In this document: positions 39,221 to 49,016 of the stretch, one piece after another
How the letters are laid out: each line of letters opens with the position of its first letter
How positions within the stretch are numbered: position 1 is the stretch's first letter
From: Flectonema sp. DT1601
Lineage: Eukaryota; Euglenozoa; Diplonemea; Diplonemida; Diplonemidae
Direction: 5' to 3'
DNA length: 64,000 nt
NCBI GenBank assembly: GCA_964019425.1
Contig: OZ025786.1
Coordinates: 1,445,945-1,509,944, forward strand
Notes under the pieces: model-generated
The model's database searches: none
Seen by the model: only the letters and a program-made list of their open reading frames with translations
Told to the model about the DNA's origin: nothing
Made by a program: the position numbers and the translations under genes

Positions 39221-41686
39221 ATGATTTCAATAAAATGGTCGAGTAACTTTCTGGTATTCGGATGTATTTTAATATCCGCTAGCATCTGTTCGATACTTTC
39301 GATAACATCATCAGACGATGCGATTTCAAAGACGGAGACGAATCGAGACTCGTCAGTTGATCAATGTTTTAGTTTTAGTAGTAAAGTAATAACAAATAGA
39401 ACTTCTGAATATCTAAACTTATTATCAGCTGGGGTGGTTGATTCAATCACAACGCAATTTGAAACACATAGATCAGTAACACAATTGGTATTATCTGAGA
39501 TGCTTGCTGGTGATGATCAACAAAGAGGTAGTTGGGATTTCATGTGGAATAAAAGATCAATGTTTGTTAACTTGTATAATTCTTTTTATGACAATGGAGT
39601 TGCTGCTCTCGGTGTTGTTAATAAAAATAGCGCTCTGGTGTTCGTTCTTGAAGATGTTTTTACCGTTCGTTCACCGTTTCGACATACCATTCTCACTGTT
39701 AATAATGGTTCTGAATTCGAAGTACCAGGCATTCCAACTAGACTTAGACTGGGTTGGGGAACGGTTACAAATTTTACCGGAGAATTTGCGAATCCAGAAC
39801 CACAATTCCATCCAAACTGTAAAGAGTGGAGGGATTATCCGTGGATTGACATGAGACCTTGCTATGGTAATCCGGTGAATGCTCAAGCCGCTGTTGTTGT
39901 TGAATTGCTTGGTAAGATAGTACCTCCCGGTATCGACAACTTGACATTCACACCACCCATTCCAATTGGACCATATGTTGGTATTATATGCTATGGTACT
40001 TACTACAATTCAAAGGGTGAGTATATGGGAGTCAGTTATGCAGCCTTAGACACTCGTATCATGGATCGTTTTCTTCAAAGTCTTAATATCCCTGGTATGG
40101 GAAGAATATTCACCGTCGTAAAGGAAGGGAATTGGTTGAGGCTTCCTGTTGACTTGCATCTGACAGGAGTGTCAAAAGGTGCTTCTGGTAGAGGAAATTC
40201 AACACACGCTCAAACAGTAGCAGCCATTGATGCCGATGATGATATCATTAGAAACACAGCATTGTACATTGAATCTACTTATCCAAACAAGTACAGTAAT
40301 ATTAGTGATAAAGGTGTTTTTGAAATATCTATTCCGGTTGGTGTAGGAGGAGGAAATGAAACTTTCTATGTTCTGGTTAACACTTTCGACAACAACAGAC
40401 AAATCCGGTGGTACGTTGTGACCGTCTTGGATAGAGAATACATTCTCGGTGAAGTTGACAAGGTGACTGGCGAGACGAAGGTCGGTATCTCAGCCTCATC
40501 GAAGACCATTTCGGACGATCTGAAAACATCGAGAATGGCGTTGATCTTGACCATTGGAGGGACAGCTATTGTGTTACTTATTGGGGGATACTTGGCAATC
40601 ACAACTGTCACAAAACCGATTAATATTTTGAAGAATGAAATGGCCAGCGTTGCTGTCATGAGACTTGAAGACGTTAATGAGAACAGAGACTTGTCGATGC
40701 TTTCTGAAGTTTCTCAAATGCAGCAGTCGTTTATTCAAATGATGCAAAACTTACGAGAATACAGAAATTACATCCCACAATCAGTGTTGGTGTCCTCAAC
40801 TGATGATGAGGCAAACGACGGAGATTTCGAATTCGGAACTTCCATAATCACTTCTAACAGCTCTGAGGACTCAGCAACAAGAGCTTCACGCTCTCGTACT
40901 GCAACATCACACGGTCTCACTTTCACTAATGCTAAGGATATGATGATCAAACACAGACGGATTTCAATCGCAATCACAAACGCAATCGCGTTCTGTGCAG
41001 AACCTGGTGGTCTACAATACCACAAAGAGTACATCGCTCAGTCACTAAAACAGTGCACTCAACATGGAGGTATACCTGATAGTTTTAACGGAGATCGTTT
41101 TATAATGATGTTCAATGGTCCGAAAACCTGTACTGGTCATCCAGTCCAAGCTGCCGGAACATGTCTTTCAATTATCGGTAGTGCTCATTACAAGATTTCT
41201 GCATCGGTGTCGTCAGGAACTGCCAAATGTGGTAACATGGGTTGTGATGGTCTCAAGAAGTACAGTGTTATTGGAAGTGTGTACGCTGTTGCTATGACGT
41301 TAGAGAGGATTAACAGAGTTTTGGGTACTAAGTTGTTATGCTGTCCGACTGCAGAGAGAGATGTCAACAGGTCGTTTTATACACGTCTTGAAGACCAACT
41401 TTGGTACCCAAAATATAAAGGAGATAAAGCAATGTGCATCTATTCGATTGTGTCTGAAAAACATGTCGCGCATGAAGAGTGGATGTATCAGTTGCAGACG
41501 AGTGAAGAATCGAATCCGACCAAAGCTCACAATGAAATAATGCAATTCTATTGTACGAAGGAATATGAATTAGCGTTGTCATCAATTGGTGATAACACAT
41601 CACTCGCTCAACTAAAAGAAAAAATATTAAAAGCGATTGAAACAGGAGTTAACTGTATCAATGCTATTGGAACAGAGTTTGTTTAG
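39221..41686 (+). CDS. dCache-HAMP-pseudocyclase receptor, copy 2
   Basis: 821 residues, same architecture as copy 1. The first 205 bases are almost identical to copy 1. The ectodomain (residues about 70-280) then differs at many positions, the sequence returns to near identity from 40064 to about 40770, and it diverges again in the cytoplasmic linker. That linker has an acidic and Ser/Thr-rich insert (DDEANDGDFEFG, then SNSSEDSATRASRSRTATS) absent from copy 1. The cyclase-like domain has the same residue losses. The ectodomain carries many N-x-S/T sites. It is probably co-expressed with copies 1 and 3. Copies could assemble as mixed dimers, since class III folds dimerise; that is inference. 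Confidence 0.8.
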   Translation: MISIKWSSNFLVFGCILISASICSILSITSSDDAISKTETNRDSSVDQCFSFSSKVITNRTSEYLNLLSAGVVDSITTQFETHRSVTQLVLSEMLAGDDQQRGSWDFMWNKRSMFVNLYNSFYDNGVAALGVVNKNSALVFVLEDVFTVRSPFRHTILTVNNGSEFEVPGIPTRLRLGWGTVTNFTGEFANPEPQFHPNCKEWRDYPWIDMRPCYGNPVNAQAAVVVELLGKIVPPGIDNLTFTPPIPIGPYVGIICYGTYYNSKGEYMGVSYAALDTRIMDRFLQSLNIPGMGRIFTVVKEGNWLRLPVDLHLTGVSKGASGRGNSTHAQTVAAIDADDDIIRNTALYIESTYPNKYSNISDKGVFEISIPVGVGGGNETFYVLVNTFDNNRQIRWYVVTVLDREYILGEVDKVTGETKVGISASSKTISDDLKTSRMALILTIGGTAIVLLIGGYLAITTVTKPINILKNEMASVAVMRLEDVNENRDLSMLSEVSQMQQSFIQMMQNLREYRNYIPQSVLVSSTDDEANDGDFEFGTSIITSNSSEDSATRASRSRTATSHGLTFTNAKDMMIKHRRISIAITNAIAFCAEPGGLQYHKEYIAQSLKQCTQHGGIPDSFNGDRFIMMFNGPKTCTGHPVQAAGTCLSIIGSAHYKISASVSSGTAKCGNMGCDGLKKYSVIGSVYAVAMTLERINRVLGTKLLCCPTAERDVNRSFYTRLEDQLWYPKYKGDKAMCIYSIVSEKHVAHEEWMYQLQTSEESNPTKAHNEIMQFYCTKEYELALSSIGDNTSLAQLKEKILKAIETGVNCINAIGTEFV

Positions 41687-42265
41687 ATAACCTTCGTGAG
41701 TCTACGACTCCACTTCTATAAGTAGGGCAAAAATGATGACAATACTGTTTCGGAAAGAACGCAAACTTCGATCCGATGTATTTTTCTTCATTTTTCTTTT
41801 CGCCTGTACAATAAATAAGTTTTTTTTTCTTCTTTTTCCTTTTCTTTTTTGCTTTCCTACTTAGGAAGTATCTGTTTAGACAATCCGGCCGACAAGACAA
41901 ATATAAATAGTGGAAGTTGGCAAACTACGAGGACACATGTAGATAACGGTATGGCTCTTTCAAGGGAATTTCTTTTTTTTCCTGTTTTTTTTCTTCTTAT
42001 TCTGTTACTGTTTCTGTCCTCTCAATGTGTTTTCAAAAGAAACCGGGGTTATGATGCTGTGCACCTTTTTTCTTTCCTTTTTATATAATTGCGAGAACGT
42101 TTCCAAGCAATTACAGTTTGTTTATAATTAAATCAAAAGCATCTTTCCTTTTACTTGATATCACAAATCACAAATTACAATTTTTTTTTTTTTAGTCGAT
42201 TTTCGACTCTCTCCCATCCCCCCTTTTTTTTATTTTTTTATTTTTTTTTATTATGAACATGAAAC

Positions 42266-42405
42266 TTAAAGTAACTACATTCCAGTCCTGCAAACTGGAA
42301 TGACTCAGTCTCAACATTTGACTGACTTACTTCTACACCATACTGATGAGAGAGAATAGAGGTAAGAGGTATATGGATTACTCTCGAAACCTATAGTTAC
42401 TTTAA
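42266..42405 (+). repeat. 140-bp inverted-repeat element with hammerhead-like core
   Basis: 12-bp perfect terminal inverted repeats (TTAAAGTAACTA at 42266-42277, its complement at 42394-42405) enclose a hairpin CATTCCAG/CTGGAATG (42278-42285 and 42295-42302), a weaker CAGTC/GACTG stem, and CTGATGA-GAGAG...CTCTC-GAAA (42343-42389). The last is the conserved half of a hammerhead ribozyme: both invariant core strings with a perfect stem II and the G10.1-C11.1 pair. I could not find a satisfactory stem I and cleavage triplet, so a MITE or another structured RNA is equally possible. Confidence 0.45.
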
Positions 42406-42422
42406 TATGCTAAGTTGCGCAT

Positions 42423-42540
42423 CACCCTTAGTCACTGTATTTAAAACTAATGTTAAATTATCTTTATGTTTTTATGATACAACACAGTTGTAATTTTTAC
42501 AAAATCGAACATACAACCCCCCATTTATCCAAGTCCCCCC
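42423..42540 (+). repeat. Dispersed repeat, copy also at 32909-33023
   Basis: About 115 bp starting at CACCCTTAGTCACTGTAT and ending in a C-rich run is nearly the same as the segment ending in the poly-C tract at 33023. Degenerate copies follow at about 42576-42640 and 42728-42765. Confidence 0.8.
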
Positions 42541-42638
42541 CTTTTTTTTTTTTTTTTTTTTTTTGGCGTTATTCATCGTTATGTTGTTTTATAATACAAT
42601 GCATTTGTATTTTACGTACAAAACCGAACAGTTAACAC

Positions 42639-42674
<36 letters not shown>

Positions 42675-43959
42675 GTTATTGTGTTAAATCCTCTGCGTTC
42701 ATATGCATGAGTGTTTACCGATACCGAATATTACCCTTAGTCAGCTGTATCATAACTAATAGTTTGTTTAGATAACTCTGGTACAATACAGATATTTATT
42801 TCTTCACATAAATATATTCCAACATTTTGAAAAAAAAAAAAACTCTCCCCTCCTCTTTTTTTTTTTTCTTTCTTTTCTTCTCTTCTCGATATTAAATGTA
42901 GTACCCAAAACCTTTATATCTATTTTGATGCTGTAAAATTGTTTTGTTTTCTTTTACAAAATGTCAAAAAATATCACACCTTCTTGACTGTCAGGTGCTG
43001 TTGATAATTTTTTACAGTATTCAATTTTGTTTCCAAGATATGTAATTCTCGGAGGAGAATTGTCAATCGAAGTCTTGCGAGCAATGTAGACATAAAGTAT
43101 AACTCAGGGGTTTTGATTTTACTGTTCAACCTTTGGTGTTTTTTGACATACTTTTCGCTGTGTGTCAAATCTATAGGCTTATTTTTGTTACTGGGAGTGA
43201 GCAGTGTAATCTGTGTTTGATGAACGTGAGGGTTCATGGATGTGTGTCTTCGTGTGTGTGGAGCTGCTTTCCTACCTTTTTTTTTTTTTTTTTTGAATAG
43301 TTACCTTTTGGGCAATTTTCTTGTTCCAGTTAGTAGAAAAATCGAAAAAAAAAAAAACAAACAAACAAACAAATCAAAAACGTTTCAAGGTGCAGGCAAT
43401 TCATCAAATACAAAAAAATTACTAACAGTTCTTGCGTTGTTATCTCTATATCTCTCTATATCTCTCTTTTTTTTTTCTCTCTTTCCCGTTGATGTTTTCT
43501 AGTCTTTGTTTAAGTCCTCGTATTTGCTTTACTTTGGTTTCTTTTTGTATTTTCAATTCCCTCTTTTTCTTCATCCTATGTGTTTCTACTGCTATTGTTG
43601 TTAGTTGCCTAGGCGTGCTTTCCCTTATTTTTTTTTTTTTTTGAATTTCTTTATCCACATTTTCCAAGTCATTTATTTTTTTTTGACGCAGGCAATGTCC
43701 CTTTACTCTATAAGTAGTGAAATACTTCAACCTCGAAATTTTTTTTTATTTATTTTTACGTTTAATTGTTCTTTTATTGTGCTGGAGACTAGTTCTCTAT
43801 TTGCAGCAAATCAATTCGTGTAGAAGGCATCACAGAAGAAATGCTTTAAGCGTATGTAATACGAAAAAAAAAAAAAAAAAAATTGAATAAGTTACTCTTT
43901 ACCCGAAATATAGTTGGATATCAGTTTTTCTGACTTTTTTAGGAAACTAATTTCTGTAC

Positions 43960-43975
43960 TTTCTGTACTTTATTG
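43960..43975 (+). other. Spliced-leader 3'-end-like word
   Basis: TTTCTGTACTTTATTG matches the 3' end of the diplonemid spliced leader as I recall it, and differs at one base from the kinetoplastid one. It is not followed by GT, so it is not an SL RNA gene. It could mark the 5' end of a retroposed mRNA. Confidence 0.45.
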
Positions 43976-44099
43976 ATTTCCTACCGTTCACCTGGTTAGA
44001 GTCGATTTTGTGCGGGTTTTTCTGACAGGCATAAAACTATAATGAGCAGTTGTAAGGAACTGCTTTTTTGGGTGTGATGCGGCTAGTGTAGAGAAAGGG

Positions 44100-44310
44100 A
44101 TAGCAGGGACGAGAAGAGAAGGAGGTATTGACCCTCGCTTTGGAGCAGCTTGACGGAGGTTTGCGGTATCCTCCCGTCATGGAAACGATAGATGAAATCA
44201 TATGCAAACCACTGAACAGGGTGCCGGTATTACTGGCGGAAGGCCATCAAAATGTATTGTTGTTGGGAATTGGAGATTTCGGAAACTATTTTGGTGGGAT
44301 AAGAAAGTTT
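44100..44310 (+). pseudogene. Unassigned gene fragment
   Basis: A short stretch with coding-like composition reads LDGGLRYPPVMETIDEIICK and, after six residues, LLAEGHQNVLLLGIGDFGNY, then fades into T-rich filler. The NVLLLGIGDF part faintly resembles the Gly/Asp loop of DUF4470-type or methyltransferase-like domains. It lies about 130 bp after the spliced-leader-like word on the same strand, so a truncated processed copy is possible. Confidence 0.3.
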
Positions 44311-44719
44311 TCCCTTCTCTTTTTTATCTATTCTGATTGTACGAACCTGATAGTTTTTGTAAGTTATCTGATGTTATACTCTATGGGCAGCTGTAACTCA
44401 TTCGTTAAACTACCATTTACACTTTGGAAGGTTTCTGTTTTAATTAGCATTTTTTCAGTTTTTTTAATTAAAATTATTTGAAGGAAGTTGATTCCTGCAT
44501 TCTGTTTCGGTGTTTGTTAAGCTTCCGAACACGTACGAAGACCACTGAACGAAGTGAGACGATTTTTTTTTTTTTTTTTTTTTTTTTGATTTTCTGGGGT
44601 CAACCCAAAAAAGTACCCTAAATTTTTTTACAAGTCCGCAGGATCTAATTAGCACTTTAAGCAAAAGTTTGTCTGGGAAATAGACGTTTGCCCCTTTTTA
44701 TTAATAATAATGTTGTATT

Positions 44720-44751
44720 CTTCATAACTTTATTCTTATCTCTCCATTCAG
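44720..44751 (+). promoter_or_regulatory. Conserved trans-splice acceptor, receptor copy 3
   Basis: TCTCTCCATTCAG (AG 44750-44751) lies 13 bases before the ATG at 44765, as in copies 1 and 2. Confidence 0.55.
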
Positions 44752-44764
44752 TTCAACTATTGTA

Positions 44765-47227
44765 ATGATTTCAATAAAATGGTCGAGTAACTTTCTGGTA
44801 TTCGGATGTATTTTAATATCCGCCAGCATCTGTTCGATACTTTCGATAACATCATCAGACGATGCGATTTCAAAGACGGAGACGAATCGAGACTCGTCAG
44901 TTGATCAATGTTTTAGTTTTAGTAGTAAAGTAATAACAAATAGAACTTCTGAATATCTAAACTTATTATCAGCTGGTGTTGTGAATTCCATCGCTACACA
45001 ATTTGAAACACATAGATCAGTAACACAATTGGTATTATCTGAGATGCTTGCTGGTGATGATCAACAAAGAGGTAGTTGGGATTTCATGTGGAATAAAAGA
45101 TCAATGTTTGTTAACTTGTATAATTCTTTTTATGACAATGGAGTTGCAGCTCTCGGTGTTGTTAATAAAAATGGAGCTCTGTTGTTCATTCTTGAAGATG
45201 TTTTTACCGTTCGTTCACCGTTTCGACACACCGTTCTCAACGCAAACAATGGTTCAGAATATGATGTGCCAGGCATTCCTACTAGACGTAGAATCGGTTG
45301 GGGAACGGTTACAAATTTTACCGGAAATTTTGCGAATCCAGAACCACAATACTATCCAAACTGCAAAGAGTGGAAAGATTATCCGTGGATTGACATGAGA
45401 CCTTGCTATGGTAATCCAGGAAACGTTCAAGCTGCTGTTGTTGTTGAATTGCTTGGTAAGATAGTACCTCCCGGTATCGACAACTTGACATTCACACCAC
45501 CCATTCCAATTGGACCATATGTTGGTATTATATGCTATGGTACTTACTACAATTCAAAGGGTGAATATATGGGAGTCAGTTATGCAGCCTTAGACACTCG
45601 TATCATGGATCGTTTTCTTCAAAGTCTTAATATCCCTGGTATGGGAAGAATATTCACCGTCGTAAAGGAAGGGAATTGGTTGAGGCTTCCTGTTGACTTG
45701 CATCTGACAGGAGTGTCAAAAGGTGCTTCTGGTAGAGGAAATTCAACACACGCTCAAACGGTAGCAGCCATTGATGCCGATGATGATATCATTAGAAACA
45801 CAGCATTGTACATTGAATCTACTTATCCAAACAAGTACAGTAATATTAGTGATAAAGGTGTTTTTGAAATATCTATTCCGGTTGGTGTAGGAGGAGGAAA
45901 TGAAACTTTCTATGTTCTGGTTAACACTTTCGACAACAACAGACAAATCCGGTGGTACGTTGTGACCGTCTTGGATAGAGAATACATTCTCGGTGAAGTT
46001 GACAAGGTGACCGGCGAGACGAAGGTCGGTATTTCCGCCTCATCGAAGACCATTTCAGACGATCTGAAAACATCGAGAATGGCGTTGATCTTGACCATTG
46101 GAGGGACAGCTATTGTGTTACTTATTGGGGGATACTTGGCAATCACAACTGTCACAAAACCAATAGACATTTTAAAAAACGAAATGGCCAGCGTTGCTGT
46201 CATGAGACTTGAAGACGTTAATGAGAACAGAGACTTGTCGATGCTTTCTGAAGTTTCTCAAATGCAGCAGTCGTTTATTCAAATGATACAAAACTTACGA
46301 GAATACAGAAATTACATCCCACAATCAGTGTTGGTGTCCTCATCTGATGATGAGGCAAACGACGGAGATTTTGACGTCAAGAAATCGATCACTTCTAACA
46401 GCTCTGAGGACTCAGCAACAAGAACTTCACGCTCTCGTACTGCAACATCACACGGTCTCACTTTCACTAATGCTAAGGATATGATGATCAAACACAGACG
46501 GATTTCAATCGCAATCACAAACGCAATCGCGTTCTGTGCAGAACCTGGTGGTCTACAATACCACAAAGAGTACATCGCTCAGTCACTAAAACAGTGCACT
46601 CAACATGGAGGTATACCTGATAGTTTTAACGGAGATCGTTTTATAATGATGTTCAATGGTCCGAAAACCTGTACTGGTCATCCAGTCCAAGCTGCCGGAA
46701 CATGTCTTTCAATTATCGGTAGTGCTCATTACAAGATTTCTGCATCGGTGTCGTCAGGAACTGCCAAATGTGGTAACATGGGTTGTGATGGTCTCAAGAA
46801 GTACAGTGTTATTGGAAGTGTGTACGCTGTTGCTATGACGTTAGAGAGGATTAACAGAGTTTTGGGTACTAAGTTGTTATGCTGTCCGACTGCAGAGAGA
46901 GATGTCAACAGGTCGTTTTATACACGTCTTGAAGACCAACTTTGGTACCCAAAATATAAAGGAGATAAAGCAATGTGCATCTATTCGATTGTGTCTGAAA
47001 AACATGTCGCGCATGAAGAGTGGATGTATCAGTTGCAGACGAGTGAAGAATCGAATCCGACCAAAGCTCACAATGAAATAATGCAATTCTATTGTACGAA
47101 GGAATATGAATTAGCGTTGTCATCAATTGGTGATAACACATCACTCGCTCAACTAAAAGAAAAAATATTAAAAGCGATTGAAACAGGAGTTAACTGTATC
47201 AATGCTATTGGAACAGAGTTTGTTTAA
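44765..47227 (+). CDS. dCache-HAMP-pseudocyclase receptor, copy 3
   Basis: 820 residues. It is closest to copy 2: the C-terminal 280 codons look identical apart from the short linker (DGDFDVKKS here, DGDFEFGTS in copy 2). The ectodomain differs in patches, mainly around residues 75-80, 135-190 and 215-222. The membrane span, HAMP-like linker, YRNYIPQSVL motif and degenerate cyclase fold are as in the other copies. The same loss of metal Asp, Asn and Arg makes catalysis unlikely. Identity extends to silent positions, so the copies were homogenised or duplicated recently. The ligand is unknown. Confidence 0.8.
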   Translation: MISIKWSSNFLVFGCILISASICSILSITSSDDAISKTETNRDSSVDQCFSFSSKVITNRTSEYLNLLSAGVVNSIATQFETHRSVTQLVLSEMLAGDDQQRGSWDFMWNKRSMFVNLYNSFYDNGVAALGVVNKNGALLFILEDVFTVRSPFRHTVLNANNGSEYDVPGIPTRRRIGWGTVTNFTGNFANPEPQYYPNCKEWKDYPWIDMRPCYGNPGNVQAAVVVELLGKIVPPGIDNLTFTPPIPIGPYVGIICYGTYYNSKGEYMGVSYAALDTRIMDRFLQSLNIPGMGRIFTVVKEGNWLRLPVDLHLTGVSKGASGRGNSTHAQTVAAIDADDDIIRNTALYIESTYPNKYSNISDKGVFEISIPVGVGGGNETFYVLVNTFDNNRQIRWYVVTVLDREYILGEVDKVTGETKVGISASSKTISDDLKTSRMALILTIGGTAIVLLIGGYLAITTVTKPIDILKNEMASVAVMRLEDVNENRDLSMLSEVSQMQQSFIQMIQNLREYRNYIPQSVLVSSSDDEANDGDFDVKKSITSNSSEDSATRTSRSRTATSHGLTFTNAKDMMIKHRRISIAITNAIAFCAEPGGLQYHKEYIAQSLKQCTQHGGIPDSFNGDRFIMMFNGPKTCTGHPVQAAGTCLSIIGSAHYKISASVSSGTAKCGNMGCDGLKKYSVIGSVYAVAMTLERINRVLGTKLLCCPTAERDVNRSFYTRLEDQLWYPKYKGDKAMCIYSIVSEKHVAHEEWMYQLQTSEESNPTKAHNEIMQFYCTKEYELALSSIGDNTSLAQLKEKILKAIETGVNCINAIGTEFV

Positions 47228-47974
47228 ACAACCCTGCTAGTCAAAGACTCTGTTCTATAAACAAGGCCAAAATGACGTAAAAAAAAAAAGAAGACTTATC
47301 TGAAATGACCAAAGCCTTCAGTTGCAATTTTTTTTGCTTTCCTATTTAAGAAGTATCTGTGTAGACAATTCGACTGACAGGACACGTAGATAGCAGTGGT
47401 TCGACCCCCTTTTTTAATAAATTAGATAACCGAAAACAAAAAAAAAATATGAAAATCTATTATCAAACTTTTCTTAGTTTTCTATTCTAAAATGAGACTT
47501 AATCTTCTTGTCATAACCTTGTTGCTTATATTCTGTGTCGTGTGGAGATGCTTTTCTGATCAAATAGTTAGTTGAGCAGTTGTTTGTTGTTGATCCTATT
47601 TGTTGAAAAATCAAAAACCAAACAAACCAAAACACGTGACACTCTGCAAGCGATTCATCAATATAAAAAATTACTGACAATTTTTCTTCCTCTCTGTTTC
47701 CCGTTGACCCTAGGCACTGTGAAGTGCTTCGTCCCCCCTTTTGTTTTTAAAAAAGTTCTTTATTCACATTTTTTGTCACCGTTTATTTTTTTTTTTTGAC
47801 GCAGGCAATATCCTTATTATTTTACTCTTTTAAGTAGTAAATGCATCGAAATTCAATGTTATTTTTTTTTTTTACGTTTATTTTATTGTGCTGGAGACTA
47901 GTTCTCTATTTAGTTATCTTGTGGATAGTTTACTCACGTCAGTATTTTGTTTTATTTGTAAAAAACTGCCGCCT

Positions 47975-48006
<32 letters not shown>

Positions 48007-48981
48007 CGTTTGTTTGTTTAGAATAGTTATTTCAGTGAAACGGAAATCTTGTCTCGTCAAAAAATGTTTCTTTTGGTGATGTGTTCGTTGCGGTTACATC
48101 ACCTGTGCGACCTCACAGACTATTTTAATCTAATAAGCAAGATGATATATTAATCCATATTACCCGGGTCTGGTGTCATTAATATGGTGACTCTGTTGTT
48201 CTCATTTTTTTTTAAAGGAAAGGAAATCTTGTCTAATCGATTTTCTGACGAGTTCTTTGTGGCAGCATCAAAATGATGTGAACATGAAGCCTCACGTAGT
48301 TCGTTGATATTTCAGTATTTTGTAAAGTAGTTTAGCCTTTACCCCCGCAATATGGATACGTTGGTCGTCAGCCTGTTTTTTCAACTAACGTTCCTGACAG
48401 CTGTACTAATTCTCGTCTAATCGAGAAATTCAGTTCACAGTTGAATTTTATTATGTTTCTGCGAATTATTCACTCCCTTCCCCTTCTCTCCCCTTTTTTT
48501 TTTCTGTTCTAAATTAAAAAATCTCTAATCAAACGGGGCATAGTTTAAAAAAAAAAACTAGGTTGAGAAAAAAAGAATTATCTGTTTTTTTTTAGTGACT
48601 GTATTATGAATAGCGTTCTGTTTTTAAAACTGCTATCTAATGCTTTTTGTTTTGTATCGATTTTTACGATCTCTGCTACCTACCAATAATGATGTAGATT
48701 TCATTGTCTCTTTGATGTTGTTATTTCTATTTATGTAACTTTTAGTGAGAGCTGACAGTCAAAGATACAATCGGGATCTGCTTTAGTTCACTGTAAGCGA
48801 TACACATAATGCTATGTAATGGATTTATGTATCTACTACGATGTGTTTTTTAGAACCTTTTTTTTAATTATTTTTTTTATATTTTGATTTGGTGAGATGA
48901 CCCTTTCGAAAACGAAAAGTTTGTCTCTTTCTTTCTGTTGCAAGGAGGGTTAGGTTTTTTATGTTTTTTTAAAAACCTACT

Positions 48982-49016
<35 letters not shown>

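Larger units (their letters stand above)
41687..44764. other. Spacer between receptor copies 2 and 3
   Basis: About 3 kb without an intact gene. It includes a structured element (42266-42405), dispersed repeat copies (42423-42540 and degenerate ones to about 42765), stretches homologous to the 3' flank of copy 3, a spliced-leader-like word (43960-43975) and a coding-like fragment (about 44100-44310). Confidence 0.55.

Noticed and set aside
43960-43975. Possible spliced-leader RNA gene
   Set aside because: No GT donor follows the leader-like word and no Sm-type site is visible downstream; kept only as a relic.
44128-44481. 117-codon frame as an intact gene
   Set aside because: It opens with TTG, and the second half is T-run filler shared with the spacer before copy 2; only a fragment is supported.
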